From positions 1-64,000 of the forward strand of contig JAUMZL010000001.1 of NCBI GenBank assembly GCA_030528155.1: a DNA stretch of 64,000 nucleotides. Direction: 5' to 3'. This document shows, piece after piece, positions 36,294-45,051 of the stretch. A program made the translations under genes and the position numbers. Source of the DNA: Aerococcus sp. Lineage in GTDB: Bacteria > Bacillota > Bacilli > Lactobacillales > Aerococcaceae. A model generated the notes under the pieces. That model was given only the letters and a program-made list of their open reading frames with translations. It made no database searches and had not been told where the DNA came from. Every line of letters starts with the position of its first letter. Within the stretch, counting starts at the first letter, position 1.

Positions 36294-37092
36294 ATTTTTC
36301 CATCTATTGAGCGACGAATTGGTACGAGCACGGCACTATTACTTAGGAGTTGTTCTCTTTGTGTTGATCGCTGAAATCATTAATCTGATTTTCAAACTTG
36401 GTTTTTCTTTACGTGATCCTATAACACGTAACATGAATCCTTTCGATTTTAACCTATTATTTCCGTCTAGCTCCCTCTTCATACTAACTGTTGTCGCTGC
36501 AGCTATGGCAATGTTAATTTATGCGATAATCAGCTGGCAGGGAGAAAGTACGGGTAAAGCCCGTTTTATCTATCGGTTGCTGACGCTGCCAGGCAGCCGC
36601 TTTACTATCCCGCTTTCAAAAATTGCTAGTGTGTTATTGATGGTTTTCGGGCTACTGGCCCTTCAACTATTAATCTTTGGGGTGGCTCACTACTTATGCC
36701 GTATCTTCTTTGCTGAGACCTATGTGACCCCCACGCTCGCAGCAGGTCTGGCACAAATGGATGCGACCAATACCGTGGCTTCACTAGCACTACCAATGTC
36801 TTTTCCTCAATTTTTAATCAATTACGGCTGGGGAATGAATTTCCTCTTCCTGCTGTTCAATGTCATGATGTTGACGGATAGCTTTGACTTGAGTGGCTGG
36901 CTGAAAAAACTAGGTTATCCGTTACTTTATACCCTACTGATTTTCGCTGTGGTTGCAGCGCTGGTCATTTTTGGGGTGTTCTATCTCACCACACACGAAT
37001 TTATGATGATGCAGTACTTCGCTATCTTATTGCTAGGAATCGTCCAGCTCCTTGTGATGCAGCGTATTGCCAATCATCACTTAACCATTTAG
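36286..37092 (+). CDS. ABC-2-type permease of the GntR operon
   Basis: This 268-residue protein has about six membrane helices (near residues 18-38, 58-80, 105-125, 175-195, 208-232 and 240-262) and no large extracellular domain. It overlaps the ATPase gene by eight bases and lies in its operon, so it is the membrane subunit of that transporter. Sequence does not tell whether it exports an antibiotic, lantibiotic or lipid. The short loop at MQYFAILLLGIVQLLV ends the protein. Confidence 0.75.
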   Translation: MHKFFHLLSDELVRARHYYLGVVLFVLIAEIINLIFKLGFSLRDPITRNMNPFDFNLLFPSSSLFILTVVAAAMAMLIYAIISWQGESTGKARFIYRLLTLPGSRFTIPLSKIASVLLMVFGLLALQLLIFGVAHYLCRIFFAETYVTPTLAAGLAQMDATNTVASLALPMSFPQFLINYGWGMNFLFLLFNVMMLTDSFDLSGWLKKLGYPLLYTLLIFAVVAALVIFGVFYLTTHEFMMMQYFAILLLGIVQLLVMQRIANHHLTI

Positions 37093-37103
37093 GAGGTGCA
37101 CTC

Positions 37104-38258
37104 ATGCGTAAATTCGGACCATTGTATACCTTACTCATTGCGAGTATTGGAGTGTTATGCGCTGTTCTATTCTTTGGTCATCAACTGGCCCAACCCCACA
37201 GTCATATCACCATTCAAGGAAATGAATCCCTCCTCGATCACCACACGTTGGAAGTAGTGACGCGCAAAGAACATGCCTTAGACAGTGATATCACGACGGC
37301 CACCGATCACTTTACCCACCAGAAAGCCAAGGCGCATTCGCAGGGCCAAAAACAAGACGTATTAAAAGCCTTTCCCCTGTGGCATCGCCCTAACCTCATG
37401 GATCAACAAGTGGTGCAGTTCGCTGACCAACACTATCTCGCTATTGCTAACTATTACCAATCGGCTTCAACCTTAAAAGCAACCGTCATTGATACTCAAA
37501 AGCAAACGGTAGAAAATGTGACCACACCGCTCAAAGCAACAAATACGAAGCTAACGCCATCTGCCTTGTTCTTAAATCGTGTGTTTAAGCACCAAGGAAA
37601 GATTTATGTGCGCTATGATAGGAACTTTAATGCTATCGATGAGTCAATGGCTGATCAACCAGAGTTACCCGCAGTGCTGGTGATTTTCGATCCCAAAACC
37701 CATACGCTCACGCAAAAAAGCCTAGCAGCGCCCAACCAATCCACTCCCCTGGCTGTTACCATTGCTTCTGACACAGAAGAGCTACCAGAACTAGCCGCCC
37801 AACTGACACTTACAGGTGATAAGAATGATCAAATAACGTTGACGCTTGAAACTCCAGAAGGGGAGCACATTCAGGCGGGGAATATTACCGCTTTTGTCAA
37901 AGATCGATTGCTGACAGAAACATTTAAATCAGACGTAAATACCGATGATTTTTCGTTTAGTAATATCCTTAGACCCCTCGCTGAGTCCTTCGTTGTCGTT
38001 AAAGATCAGCTTTATGCTTTCAGTCATGATAACGAAGGAAAGAGCACCCTCTATCGCTGGGATCAAAACAAGCAAGCGATGCAATCTGTCCTGCAAGTCG
38101 ATGGATTAATCTCTACACTGACGCTGAGTGATCAGGAACTCTGTCTGTTAACGGATCAACAAGTTTTAGTGCTTGATAAAGAGAATAAGAAGGTGAAGAC
38201 AAGTATTACCGTTACCCCAAACGCTGGTGAAATCGTACAGGAATTAGTTCTACACTAA
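37104..38258 (+). CDS. Unknown membrane-anchored extracellular protein of the GntR operon
   Basis: I do not recognise this 384-residue protein. An N-terminal membrane segment (about residues 6-26) is followed by an extracellular portion. Repeating beta-rich phrases (VLVIFDPKTHTL, LYRWDQNKQAM, QVLVLDKENKKV) look like blades of a seven- or eight-bladed propeller. YtrC-type operons often end with such an accessory protein. AGGAGGTG precedes the ATG, and the intrinsic terminator at 38278 closes the operon. A role as substrate-binding or immunity component is inference. Confidence 0.65.
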   Translation: MRKFGPLYTLLIASIGVLCAVLFFGHQLAQPHSHITIQGNESLLDHHTLEVVTRKEHALDSDITTATDHFTHQKAKAHSQGQKQDVLKAFPLWHRPNLMDQQVVQFADQHYLAIANYYQSASTLKATVIDTQKQTVENVTTPLKATNTKLTPSALFLNRVFKHQGKIYVRYDRNFNAIDESMADQPELPAVLVIFDPKTHTLTQKSLAAPNQSTPLAVTIASDTEELPELAAQLTLTGDKNDQITLTLETPEGEHIQAGNITAFVKDRLLTETFKSDVNTDDFSFSNILRPLAESFVVVKDQLYAFSHDNEGKSTLYRWDQNKQAMQSVLQVDGLISTLTLSDQELCLLTDQQVLVLDKENKKVKTSITVTPNAGEIVQELVLH

Positions 38259-38277
38259 GCCAGGGATCATCCCCATT

Positions 38278-38306
38278 AAAAAAAGCACACCCGAGTGTGC
38301 TTTTTT
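38278..38306 (+). terminator. Intrinsic terminator of the GntR operon
   Basis: AAAGCACAC pairs with GTGTGCTTT around CCGA, followed by more T residues. Confidence 0.85.
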
Positions 38307-38338
38307 ATTAAAGTAAATTTTAGAATGCCCTAATACAC

Positions 38339-39217
38339 TTACTGACCGCTCACCGGTTCTTCCCAACGGCTCAAATCAGGACCGGCTGGCAATACTTCAC
38401 GGCTGTAAATCACTTCTGACGATTTGCCAAGGTAGAACCCTTTTTGAATTTCTTTAAAATGAGTGGTGTGCTTGAATGCAGGCATTTGATAGAGCTGACG
38501 GGTGTAGCGCCAGAGATTTGGATATTCATAGAGATGCTTCTTATTCAAACTCCCTACTGGATAGAAGACCACATCGAAACGGGCTAACGGTGTATACATC
38601 ACAACATCAGCTAATGTCAAATGATCACCCATCAAGAATTCATGTGTCGCAAAGTGTTCTTCCAAAGCGTCCAATGCCGAAAAGATCATCTCATAGGCTA
38701 CATCATAAACGCCCTGTTTCTTAGAATGCGTCGCGCGAATACCAGGGCCCAAAACCTTGGTTCCCACGTAGCTAAACCACTCTTCGATTTCTTTTTCTTC
38801 GCCAGCTGGATAGAGATCCGGGGCATCAGCTTTAGCAATCGTTTTAAAACGCGTTGCAAAATCACGAATAATGTCGAGCGATTCGCTATTCACCACAGTC
38901 CCTGAGTGTGTATCCACTAAGGCTGGCACAGAATATGGCCCAGTGTAATCCGGATCACCTTTGAGATACGGTTCGGAGAGATTACTGATGCCTAATACCG
39001 CATCCTTATCATCGACACTGCCAATAGCGTCCTTAAACCCCCAGTATTGTTCATACTTGATGGAGTTGGCTATCCCTATCGAAACCGCGTCGTCTAACCC
39101 CATCAATTCGCGCACGATCATCGCGCGATGTGCAAAGGGGCAAGGATATGCGGCTAATAAATGATAACGGTTAGCTTCAACGGGATAATCCACCTGCTGA
39201 TCCAATGTATTTGTCAT
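38339..39217 (-). CDS. Xi-class glutathione transferase / glutathionyl-hydroquinone reductase-like
   Basis: The 292-residue protein resembles ECM4/YqjG glutathionyl-hydroquinone reductases. The N-terminal thioredoxin-like domain has YPCPFAHRAMIVREL with the catalytic Cys, SVPALVDTHSGTVVNSES for glutathione binding, and the C-terminal helical domain has LTLADVVMYTPLARFD and YPNLWRYTRQLYQMP. Xi-class enzymes remove glutathione from quinone adducts. The Cys-Pro-Phe-Ala-His-Arg box replaces the more usual Cys-Pro-Trp-Ala-His-Arg. It is a single gene facing the end of the ABC operon. Confidence 0.82.
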   Translation of the reverse strand: MTNTLDQQVDYPVEANRYHLLAAYPCPFAHRAMIVRELMGLDDAVSIGIANSIKYEQYWGFKDAIGSVDDKDAVLGISNLSEPYLKGDPDYTGPYSVPALVDTHSGTVVNSESLDIIRDFATRFKTIAKADAPDLYPAGEEKEIEEWFSYVGTKVLGPGIRATHSKKQGVYDVAYEMIFSALDALEEHFATHEFLMGDHLTLADVVMYTPLARFDVVFYPVGSLNKKHLYEYPNLWRYTRQLYQMPAFKHTTHFKEIQKGFYLGKSSEVIYSREVLPAGPDLSRWEEPVSGQ

Positions 39218-39364
39218 TACTTGCGCTCCTTTCGCCTTCTGTTACCTATAGTGTATCAGAGAAAACGAAAAAGCGGAGATGTTTTGCTTCTTTTTTTCAA
39301 ACCATCCCTAATAAAGCCAGCATCACTTGAAAAAATGCGCCTTAAGTTCACTTTTCCAAATCGT

Positions 39365-39871
39365 TTAAGCGCCCTTCACCTTGCCATAGATACAAAGGTC
39401 ATAAATATTTTCATCTTTAATGACCGCATTTTTTAGTTGTCCCTCCAGGATAAAGCCAGTCTTTTCTAACACGCGTCTAGAAGGAATATTAGGTTCATAG
39501 ATTTGCCCTGTGATGCGATAGAGCGGTAATTCTCTAAAAGCCAGCGCGCAAATCTGCCGGGCCGCTTCCGTCATGATGCCTTTTGAAGCCATCTTTGTTG
39601 TTAAGTAATAACCGATTTCTCCATCAATACGATAAACATCTTCCCGCTGTTCGACTGATATGGTCCCAATCGTTTCACCATCTACAACGATAGCGCGCCA
39701 GACACCTGTTTTCCCATCATTTTCCCCAACCATCGCTAGCCACCATTCAGCGTCAGCACTGGTATAGGGATTGGGAATATGATCCGACAAATAGCGGCGA
39801 TCGATCGCATTGCAGATTGCAGTTAGGACATCTCTATCCGACATTTGCCATTTTTTGAGTGTGACTTCCAT
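39365..39871 (-). CDS. GNAT acetyltransferase (RimJ/RimL-like)
   Basis: This 168-residue protein has the GNAT fold: a first strand with VTLKKWQMSDRDVLTAI, IGTISVEQREDVYRIDGEIGYYL, and the acetyl-CoA motif KMASKGIMTEAARQICALAF in place of the standard Q/RxxGxG/A. YRITGQIYEPNIPSRRVLEKTGFILEGQLKN is the C-terminal RimJ/RimL signature, shown here only by its core NIPSRRVLEKTGF. Substrates range from ribosomal proteins to small amines, so the target is open. Confidence 0.83.
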   Translation of the reverse strand: MEVTLKKWQMSDRDVLTAICNAIDRRYLSDHIPNPYTSADAEWWLAMVGENDGKTGVWRAIVVDGETIGTISVEQREDVYRIDGEIGYYLTTKMASKGIMTEAARQICALAFRELPLYRITGQIYEPNIPSRRVLEKTGFILEGQLKNAVIKDENIYDLCIYGKVKGA

Positions 39872-40150
39872 CTTTACTCCCTCACTTTCTACTTTATCTC
39901 ACTAAATAATTTCCATCTATTATAGTTAGAAATCTTTTTCATTGCTACTCTATATCTTCTGAAAATCGCAAACTCACTTTTCTTTGTTTTTTAGCGTAAT
40001 AATAAGAAAAAATACCTTGTCCCATGTCAGAATGAAAGAAACTGAAAGCTTATTATGATAGAGAATCCATCATTATGTGGTATAATCTCTAACTATGGAG
40101 GCAAAAATCTCTATTTTATGTCACTTTATCTTACAAAGGAGGTGGAAACA

Positions 40151-41416
40151 GTGACGATTGAAATGAATATTATTCAAACAACCGGCTTTGCTGTGATCAT
40201 GTCAGGCATCGGTTATTTAATCCAGCGTCATGTTTCCGTATTAAAGCGATTATCCATCCCTGGTCCCGTGATCGGTGGCGTGTTATTCGCAATAATTCAT
40301 ACGATTTTACGTTTGAGTGGAATTTTACAATTTGACTTTGATCAAACACTGCAAGAATTCTTCCAGACACTCTTTTTCACTACGGTTGGATTTACCGCTA
40401 GTGTGAAAATGCTGCGTGAAAGTGGGATCCAGGCATCAAAAATGATGATTCTCACTGTAGCCATGATCCTTATCCAAAATTTCGTTGGGATTGGGGTTGC
40501 GCATGTGGTTGGGATTAATCCACTGTTAGGCCTATTAATGGGATCTTCTGCGTTGGTAGGTGGCCCAGGAACGACAGGTGCCGTGGCGCCTTCTGTGGCT
40601 GAACTCGGTTTTGATTCTGCATTGACGATTGGTTTTGCGGCTGCCACATTCGGAATTGCCGCCGGTTCTATTCTCGGTGGACCAACTGCCACGTGGATTA
40701 TCAATCACTTCCACATCAAAACAGGAACAGACAATCTTGAAAATGGCGAAGGTGATGATTACGATGGAGGCGAAGAATACAATGATGCTTCCGAAGTGGC
40801 TGATACCATCGATCCTTCGAATAAGAGCGATTTGATTTCTGGAAATACCGTTGTCAAAACCTTTTTACTGCTTTTAGCAGTTGCTTTCTTCGGCACTTAT
40901 TTCACTCAATTTTTGAACTGGGCGCTCTCCCATATTGTCGGTGGTGTGAATCTGCCAAGTTACATTGGTGCTTCGCTATTGGCTTTTGTTATTCGTAATA
41001 TTTCTGATAATCACGATACATGGGAAATGCCAATGGACGAAATTAACGTCTTGAGTGATTTGGTGTTGGAAGTCTTCCTCTCACTATCCTTGTTGAACCT
41101 ACAACTTTGGGAGCTCAGCAACGTCGGTTTAGGAATGGCATTCATCTTGATCGTTCAACTGATTGTGATGATCCTCTTCTCCTGCTTCATTGCCTTCCCG
41201 TTCTTTGGCAAGAGCTACAATTCTGTCATGATGACCACTGGTTTTATTGGATATGCGCTCGGCTCTTCCTATAATGCGGTTGCCAGCATGAGTGAGGTCA
41301 CACGCCAACACGGTCGTTCCTCACGTTCTGCAATCATCGTGCCACTGGTATGCTCCATTTTTGGGGACTTTATTAACGTGATGCTCATCTACACCTTCCT
41401 GGGATGGCTGAGCTAG
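40151..41416 (+). CDS. gltS: Sodium/glutamate symporter GltS
   Basis: GltS imports glutamate with sodium. The 421-residue membrane protein has ten to twelve helices with the two internally repeated Gly/Ser-rich loops (MGSSALVGGPGTTGAVAPS and GFIGYALGSSYNAVASM) that line the substrate site. SIPGPVIGGVLFA is another family pattern. A charged loop near residues 195-225 (GEGDDYDGGEEYNDAS) is unusually acidic. The frame opens at 40055, but AAAGGAGGT before the GTG at 40151 and the family N-terminus set the start. A terminator follows. Confidence 0.88.
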   Translation: MTIEMNIIQTTGFAVIMSGIGYLIQRHVSVLKRLSIPGPVIGGVLFAIIHTILRLSGILQFDFDQTLQEFFQTLFFTTVGFTASVKMLRESGIQASKMMILTVAMILIQNFVGIGVAHVVGINPLLGLLMGSSALVGGPGTTGAVAPSVAELGFDSALTIGFAAATFGIAAGSILGGPTATWIINHFHIKTGTDNLENGEGDDYDGGEEYNDASEVADTIDPSNKSDLISGNTVVKTFLLLLAVAFFGTYFTQFLNWALSHIVGGVNLPSYIGASLLAFVIRNISDNHDTWEMPMDEINVLSDLVLEVFLSLSLLNLQLWELSNVGLGMAFILIVQLIVMILFSCFIAFPFFGKSYNSVMMTTGFIGYALGSSYNAVASMSEVTRQHGRSSRSAIIVPLVCSIFGDFINVMLIYTFLGWLS

Positions 41417-41427
41417 TCAATAACTGA

Positions 41428-41452
41428 GAGTGTCTTGGGACACTCTTTTTTT
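41428..41452 (+). terminator. Intrinsic terminator after gltS
   Basis: GAGTGTC pairs with GACACTC around TTGG, followed by seven T residues. Confidence 0.85.
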
Positions 41453-41629
41453 ATGTTAAAAAAACAATGTGATTCTAAATGTCGTTATCTTCTTGCTTTT
41501 CTTTCTTAGGCGAGATGTCATCCATCTCTATGTAATCGAATTAACCCTAGTTTTGTAACTTTTGATTGTAAATCGCATGTAAATAAAACGTGAAATTCAT
41601 TGATTCTATCCCCTTTACTGGGCTTTTTA

Positions 41630-41638
41630 TGCTATACT
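41630..41638 (+). promoter_or_regulatory. Extended -10 promoter of phoU
   Basis: TGCTATACT forms an extended -10 element 39 bases before the phoU start. No good -35 element is seen. Confidence 0.55.
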
Positions 41639-41676
41639 TTGTCCGTTAGATGGAAAAACATTGGGAGGTAACAAGC

Positions 41677-42348
41677 ATGAAACGCCAGCTTTTACGGGTA
41701 CATTTTGTAAAACAATTAAAAACATTAACAGATACGATCGATGAATTAGGTGAACGCACCGCCCGCGCAATTGAGCTGTCGATTGAATCCCTACTCAATC
41801 ATGATGAAGCGGAAGCGAAACAAGTCATTGCTGATGACGAGACGATCAATCATCTTGAGAAAAAGATCGAAGCGGAAGTCCATCGCCTCATTGGCTTGCA
41901 AGCGCCAGTAGCGGACGAATTGCGTCTCTTGCTCGCTATCCTCAAGGCTGCCGGTGACTTTGAACGTATGGGTGACCATGCCGTATCAATGGCCCGCGCA
42001 ACGATTGACATCATCAGCGAAAAACGTAGTGATAAAATCGAACAAGAAATCAAGGGAATGGCCAACGACGTCTCTGAAATGACCAAAGCGATTAAACAAA
42101 CCTTCCTCGAAATGAATATGGAAGATGCTAAAATCATCGCGAAACACGACGACATTATCGACAAGCAATACAAAGCCTTGATTAAAGTCGTTGTTGATGA
42201 AATGAAACGTGATCCAGAATTGATCGATGCTGGCTCTCGCTACATTTCCGTCGTTTCCAACCTGGAACGTATCGGTGACTACTCCACCAATATTGCCGAA
42301 CGTATCATCTTTGCTGAAGATGCCAAGTGGGTCAACTTGAATAAATAA
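41677..42348 (+). CDS. phoU: Phosphate signalling regulator PhoU
   Basis: PhoU represses phosphate uptake in phosphate-rich cells by acting between the Pst transporter and PhoR. The 223-residue protein is the expected double three-helix bundle with the family's metal-cluster repeats ERMGDHAVSMARA and ERIGDYSTNIAERI. The GGGAGGT site fixes the ATG at 41677; the frame opens earlier at 41650. No pst or phoR genes are adjacent, so this copy is separate from the transporter operon or controls a distant one. A strong terminator follows. Confidence 0.93.
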   Translation: MKRQLLRVHFVKQLKTLTDTIDELGERTARAIELSIESLLNHDEAEAKQVIADDETINHLEKKIEAEVHRLIGLQAPVADELRLLLAILKAAGDFERMGDHAVSMARATIDIISEKRSDKIEQEIKGMANDVSEMTKAIKQTFLEMNMEDAKIIAKHDDIIDKQYKALIKVVVDEMKRDPELIDAGSRYISVVSNLERIGDYSTNIAERIIFAEDAKWVNLNK

Positions 42349-42352
42349 GAGC

Positions 42353-42391
42353 AAAAATGCCGACACCTAAATTATCGTGTCGGCATTTTTT
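42353..42391 (+). terminator. Intrinsic terminator after phoU
   Basis: AAAAATGCCGACAC pairs perfectly with GTGTCGGCATTTTT around CTAAATTATC. Confidence 0.9.
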
Positions 42392-42544
42392 GTGAGCTAT
42401 TAGCAGGTTGTGAAGAGCCATAAAATAAGTGACATAGACTGCCATTTTATTACATCTGTCTCAACGCTAGATAAAAATATCCATCCTCTTCATCCCCTTC
42501 TATTCTCGCGATTTTCTTTGGTAAACTCAACCCTCATTTCTCTT

Positions 42545-42585
42545 TACAAAAAACCTGTAGCACTAACAAATAGCGCTACAGGTTC
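42545..42585 (-). terminator. Intrinsic terminator of the PFL/ACT operon
   Basis: On the minus strand AACCTGTAGC pairs with GCTACAGGTT, then TTTTTTG follows. It ends the leftward PFL gene. Confidence 0.8.
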
Positions 42586-42599
42586 TGTGACTATCTTCT

Positions 42600-43955
42600 C
42601 TAATTCTTAAAGCTATGAACAGGTGCAGCGATACGCCCTCCTCGCTCAATAAAGGCGGAGGCATCGTTATTATGAACGGGCATGATCGGTGCGGACCCTA
42701 ACAAACCGCCAAATTCAGCAGTATCACCAACTGTTTTACCCACCACCGGAATCAATCGTGCTGCGGTAGTTTTACTGTTGATGATGCCGATCATCGCTTC
42801 ATCGGCAATCATGGCGCTGATCGTGCTTGCTGGCGTGTCCCCAGGAATAGCAATCATATCCAGTCCCACTGAACAAACGCAGGTCATGGCTTCTAATTTA
42901 TCAATCGTAAGTGTGCCGCGTTCTGCCGCTTTGAACATACCTTCATCTTCACTGACGGGGATAAATGCCCCACTTAATCCTCCAACGTGCGTAGACGCCA
43001 TCAGTCCGCCTTTTTTAACGGCATCATTTAATAAAGCTAGAGCAGCAGTTGTCCCATGTCCACCGGCTTCGCCAATCCCGATTTCCTCGAGAATGCGTGC
43101 CACAGAGTCACCAACTGCTGGTGTTGGAGCTAAAGAAAGGTCAATGGACCCAAACGTTAAGCCCATCTCATCAGCGACTTCCTTACCGATAAGCTCGCCC
43201 ATACGTGTAATTTTGAAAGCCGTCTGTTGGATGACCTCGATCATCGTTTGGAAATCGGCCTCACGATGTTTCTCCAATGCCGATTTCACTGTGCCTGGGC
43301 CTGAGACCCCCACATGCAGGACCCGTTCTGGTTGAGAAATGCCATGGAAAGCGCCCGCCATGAAGGGATTATCTTCGACCGCATTTGCAAATACCACCAG
43401 CTTCACACAGCCAAACGAATCCTGATCTTTGGTGGCTTCGGCAACGTCTTTGATGGTGGAGCCAAGCAACTTCACCGCATCCATGTTTAACCCCTGACGT
43501 GAATTGCCGACATTAACTGAGGCGCAAACCCGATCCGTTACCGCTAAGGCATGTGGCAATGAGCGAATTAACGTTTCATCAGCTGAGCTCATGCCCCCTT
43601 GGCAGATAGCTGAAAAGCCACCAATAAAATCAATCCCAATTTCCTTTGCTGCTTTGTCCAGCGCAATAGCAATCGGGGTGTAATCATCAGCTCCAGTCGG
43701 CTCCCCAATAATGGCAATGGGCGTAACGGCTACCCGTTTATTAATGATCGGCACACCATAACGACGACCGATGCGGTTCGCTGTTTCCACCAAATTCCCT
43801 GCGACATTCACGGCTTTCTGGTAAACTTTCTCGGCAACTCGCTCAATATCGGTATCCATGCAGTCGAGGAGCGAAAGCCCAATGGTTGTCGTACGGATAT
43901 CGAGCTTTTCATCGCGAACCATCCGCAAAGCTTCTTCAATATGACGCGTATCCAT
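42600..43955 (-). CDS. PFL-family protein (UPF0210)
   Basis: The 451-residue protein belongs to UPF0210, structurally related to pyruvate formate-lyase-like enzymes but of unsettled function. It opens [22 protein letters not shown] and contains [19 protein letters not shown] and [19 protein letters not shown], both typical of the family. The frame is open to 44039, overlapping the ACT gene, but GAGGAGGTG places the start at 43955. It forms a two-gene operon with the upstream ACT-domain protein, a pairing repeated in many Firmicutes and thought to be regulatory. Confidence 0.9.
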   Translation of the reverse strand: MDTRHIEEALRMVRDEKLDIRTTTIGLSLLDCMDTDIERVAEKVYQKAVNVAGNLVETANRIGRRYGVPIINKRVAVTPIAIIGEPTGADDYTPIAIALDKAAKEIGIDFIGGFSAICQGGMSSADETLIRSLPHALAVTDRVCASVNVGNSRQGLNMDAVKLLGSTIKDVAEATKDQDSFGCVKLVVFANAVEDNPFMAGAFHGISQPERVLHVGVSGPGTVKSALEKHREADFQTMIEVIQQTAFKITRMGELIGKEVADEMGLTFGSIDLSLAPTPAVGDSVARILEEIGIGEAGGHGTTAALALLNDAVKKGGLMASTHVGGLSGAFIPVSEDEGMFKAAERGTLTIDKLEAMTCVCSVGLDMIAIPGDTPASTISAMIADEAMIGIINSKTTAARLIPVVGKTVGDTAEFGGLLGSAPIMPVHNNDASAFIERGGRIAAPVHSFKN

Positions 43956-43968
43956 TCGCTCACCTCCT

Positions 43969-44238
43969 CTAAATTTGATACATACGATCAAATAATTTCT
44001 GACTCTGTAATTGGATTTGGATATTAATTTCCTGGCCAAGCGCTGCTAATGCATCTTGAACATCTCCTAGCTCGGTTTGGGAGTCATCAAATTCCAATAG
44101 ACACATCATGGTAAAGCAGCCGTCCATAATGGTCTGCGTAATATCTAAAATATCCAAATGATACTCAGTTAAAACACCACTAATGGCATGAACGATTCCC
44201 ACATTATTTTGACCAACTGCAGATAAAACCACTTTCAT
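43969..44238 (-). CDS. ACT-domain protein (UPF0237)
   Basis: The 89-residue protein is a single ACT domain: [21 protein letters not shown] with the ligand-binding Gly, then [21 protein letters not shown]. Stand-alone ACT domains bind small ligands, often amino acids, and act on a partner. The partner is probably the UPF0210 protein whose gene follows after 13 bases. GGAGT precedes the ATG. No further regulation is visible. Confidence 0.9.
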   Translation of the reverse strand: MKVVLSAVGQNNVGIVHAISGVLTEYHLDILDITQTIMDGCFTMMCLLEFDDSQTELGDVQDALAALGQEINIQIQLQSQKLFDRMYQI

Positions 44239-44438
44239 TAATTTCCACTCCTTTTAGTTGGTAGCCAATCAAACGCCAATACAATGCCAATTTGTACACG
44301 TTGCAAGGTTACTGACTACCTTATTGCTCTTATAGGAACATTGTACCAAATATCACAAACAATGAAAACGGTTATTTTGATAATTTTTTATCAGTATATG
44401 AGCTGCTATTTAAGTCGATAACAGATATTCTTTTTAGA

Positions 44439-44478
44439 AAAAGAGGCTTCCCCCTTCATTTTTTAGGAGAAGCCTCTT
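44439..44478 (-). terminator. Intrinsic terminator of the bacteriocin-remnant operon
   Basis: On the minus strand CAAGAGGCTTC pairs with GAAGCCTCTT across about 17 bases, followed by TTTCTAAA. It follows the 53-residue membrane protein gene directly. Confidence 0.8.
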
Positions 44479-44489
44479 GAAAAAAGCGA

Positions 44490-44651
44490 TTATTTATTTT
44501 TTTTAGTTAGATTTAATGTCACAAGAGCCGAATTAATAATAGCGAAGAAAACGGTAACTAAAATTAAAGCCGTTTGATTGTCTTTCACTAGATAAGCGGC
44601 AATAATATAAATAATTAATAAGCCTAAAAATAATTTGAGTTGTTTATTCAT
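44490..44651 (-). CDS. 53-residue two-helix membrane protein, probable circular-bacteriocin immunity protein
   Basis: An intact small frame starts at an ATG behind AGGAGAC, with nine bases of spacing, and encodes 53 residues: a basic start MNKQLK, a hydrophobic helix (8-22), KDNQT turn, a second helix (28-47) and a basic end KKNK. It has a terminator directly after it and follows the decayed circularin-like gene by eleven bases. Small basic two-helix proteins in that position serve as immunity factors for circular bacteriocins. Function here is inference from context and shape. Confidence 0.6.
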   Translation of the reverse strand: MNKQLKLFLGLLIIYIIAAYLVKDNQTALILVTVFFAIINSALVTLNLTKKNK

Positions 44652-44662
44652 TGATGTCTCCT

Positions 44663-44818
44663 CTATTCTATTAAAGCTGTAGCGCCACCAGAGGCAATAC
44701 TTGAGATTATACCAAGGACTGTCACTGATGTACCAGCACCTAAGATAACGTTAACAACTGTTGTTGCGATAGCACTAAGAATACTAAGTGTTGCAGCTAC
44801 CTATGTAATAAATAACAG
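44663..44818 (-). pseudogene. Decayed circular bacteriocin precursor (circularin A-like)
   Basis: The frame encodes 45 residues, VAATLSILSAIATTVVNVIL then GAGTSVTVLGIISSIASGGA and TALIE. From memory this agrees with the first two thirds of mature circularin A at about 30 of 45 positions, including ATTxVNVIL and VTVLGIIxSIASGGA. The gene is broken three ways: the codon eight bases after GGAGG is CTG, the codon before mature Val1 is TAG, and the last third with the membrane-active, ring-closing end is absent. A leader ending in Leu (TTG mutated to TAG) is plausible. No transport or maturation genes are nearby. Confidence 0.75.
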
Positions 44819-44840
44819 GATATACGCCTCCTATATACTT

Positions 44841-45051
44841 TAAAACAATCCATCAAGAATGAGACCAACACTAATTTATCTCTAATATATAACTTATTAC
44901 AAAAAAATCAACTATTTTTATCTATATTCAGATATTATGGATGCTTGAAGCTGATCTCGTGCTACTTTCTGTTATTTTTCATCATCCTTATCGCCATCAA
45001 CTAAAAAAGACTGGAGTTTTATCCCCAGCCTTCGTGATTAGTCGTTAATAT
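44841..45051. other. AT-rich leader region of the bacteriocin remnant
   Basis: No gene is visible. On the minus strand TTGATT followed after about 16 bases by TATATT (near 44880-44905) could be the old bacteriocin promoter. The right end holds a terminator for the zinc-binding lipoprotein gene. Confidence 0.35.
45002..45035 (-). terminator. Intrinsic terminator after the zinc-binding lipoprotein gene
   Basis: On the minus strand AAGGCTGG pairs with CCAGTCTT with one wobble, followed by TTTTAG. Confidence 0.7.

Noticed and set aside
44841..45051. Missing C-terminal third of the bacteriocin in another frame
   Set aside because: The region between the stop and the 53-residue gene is only eleven bases, and no frame upstream gives the missing end. 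It is a real deletion in this sequence.
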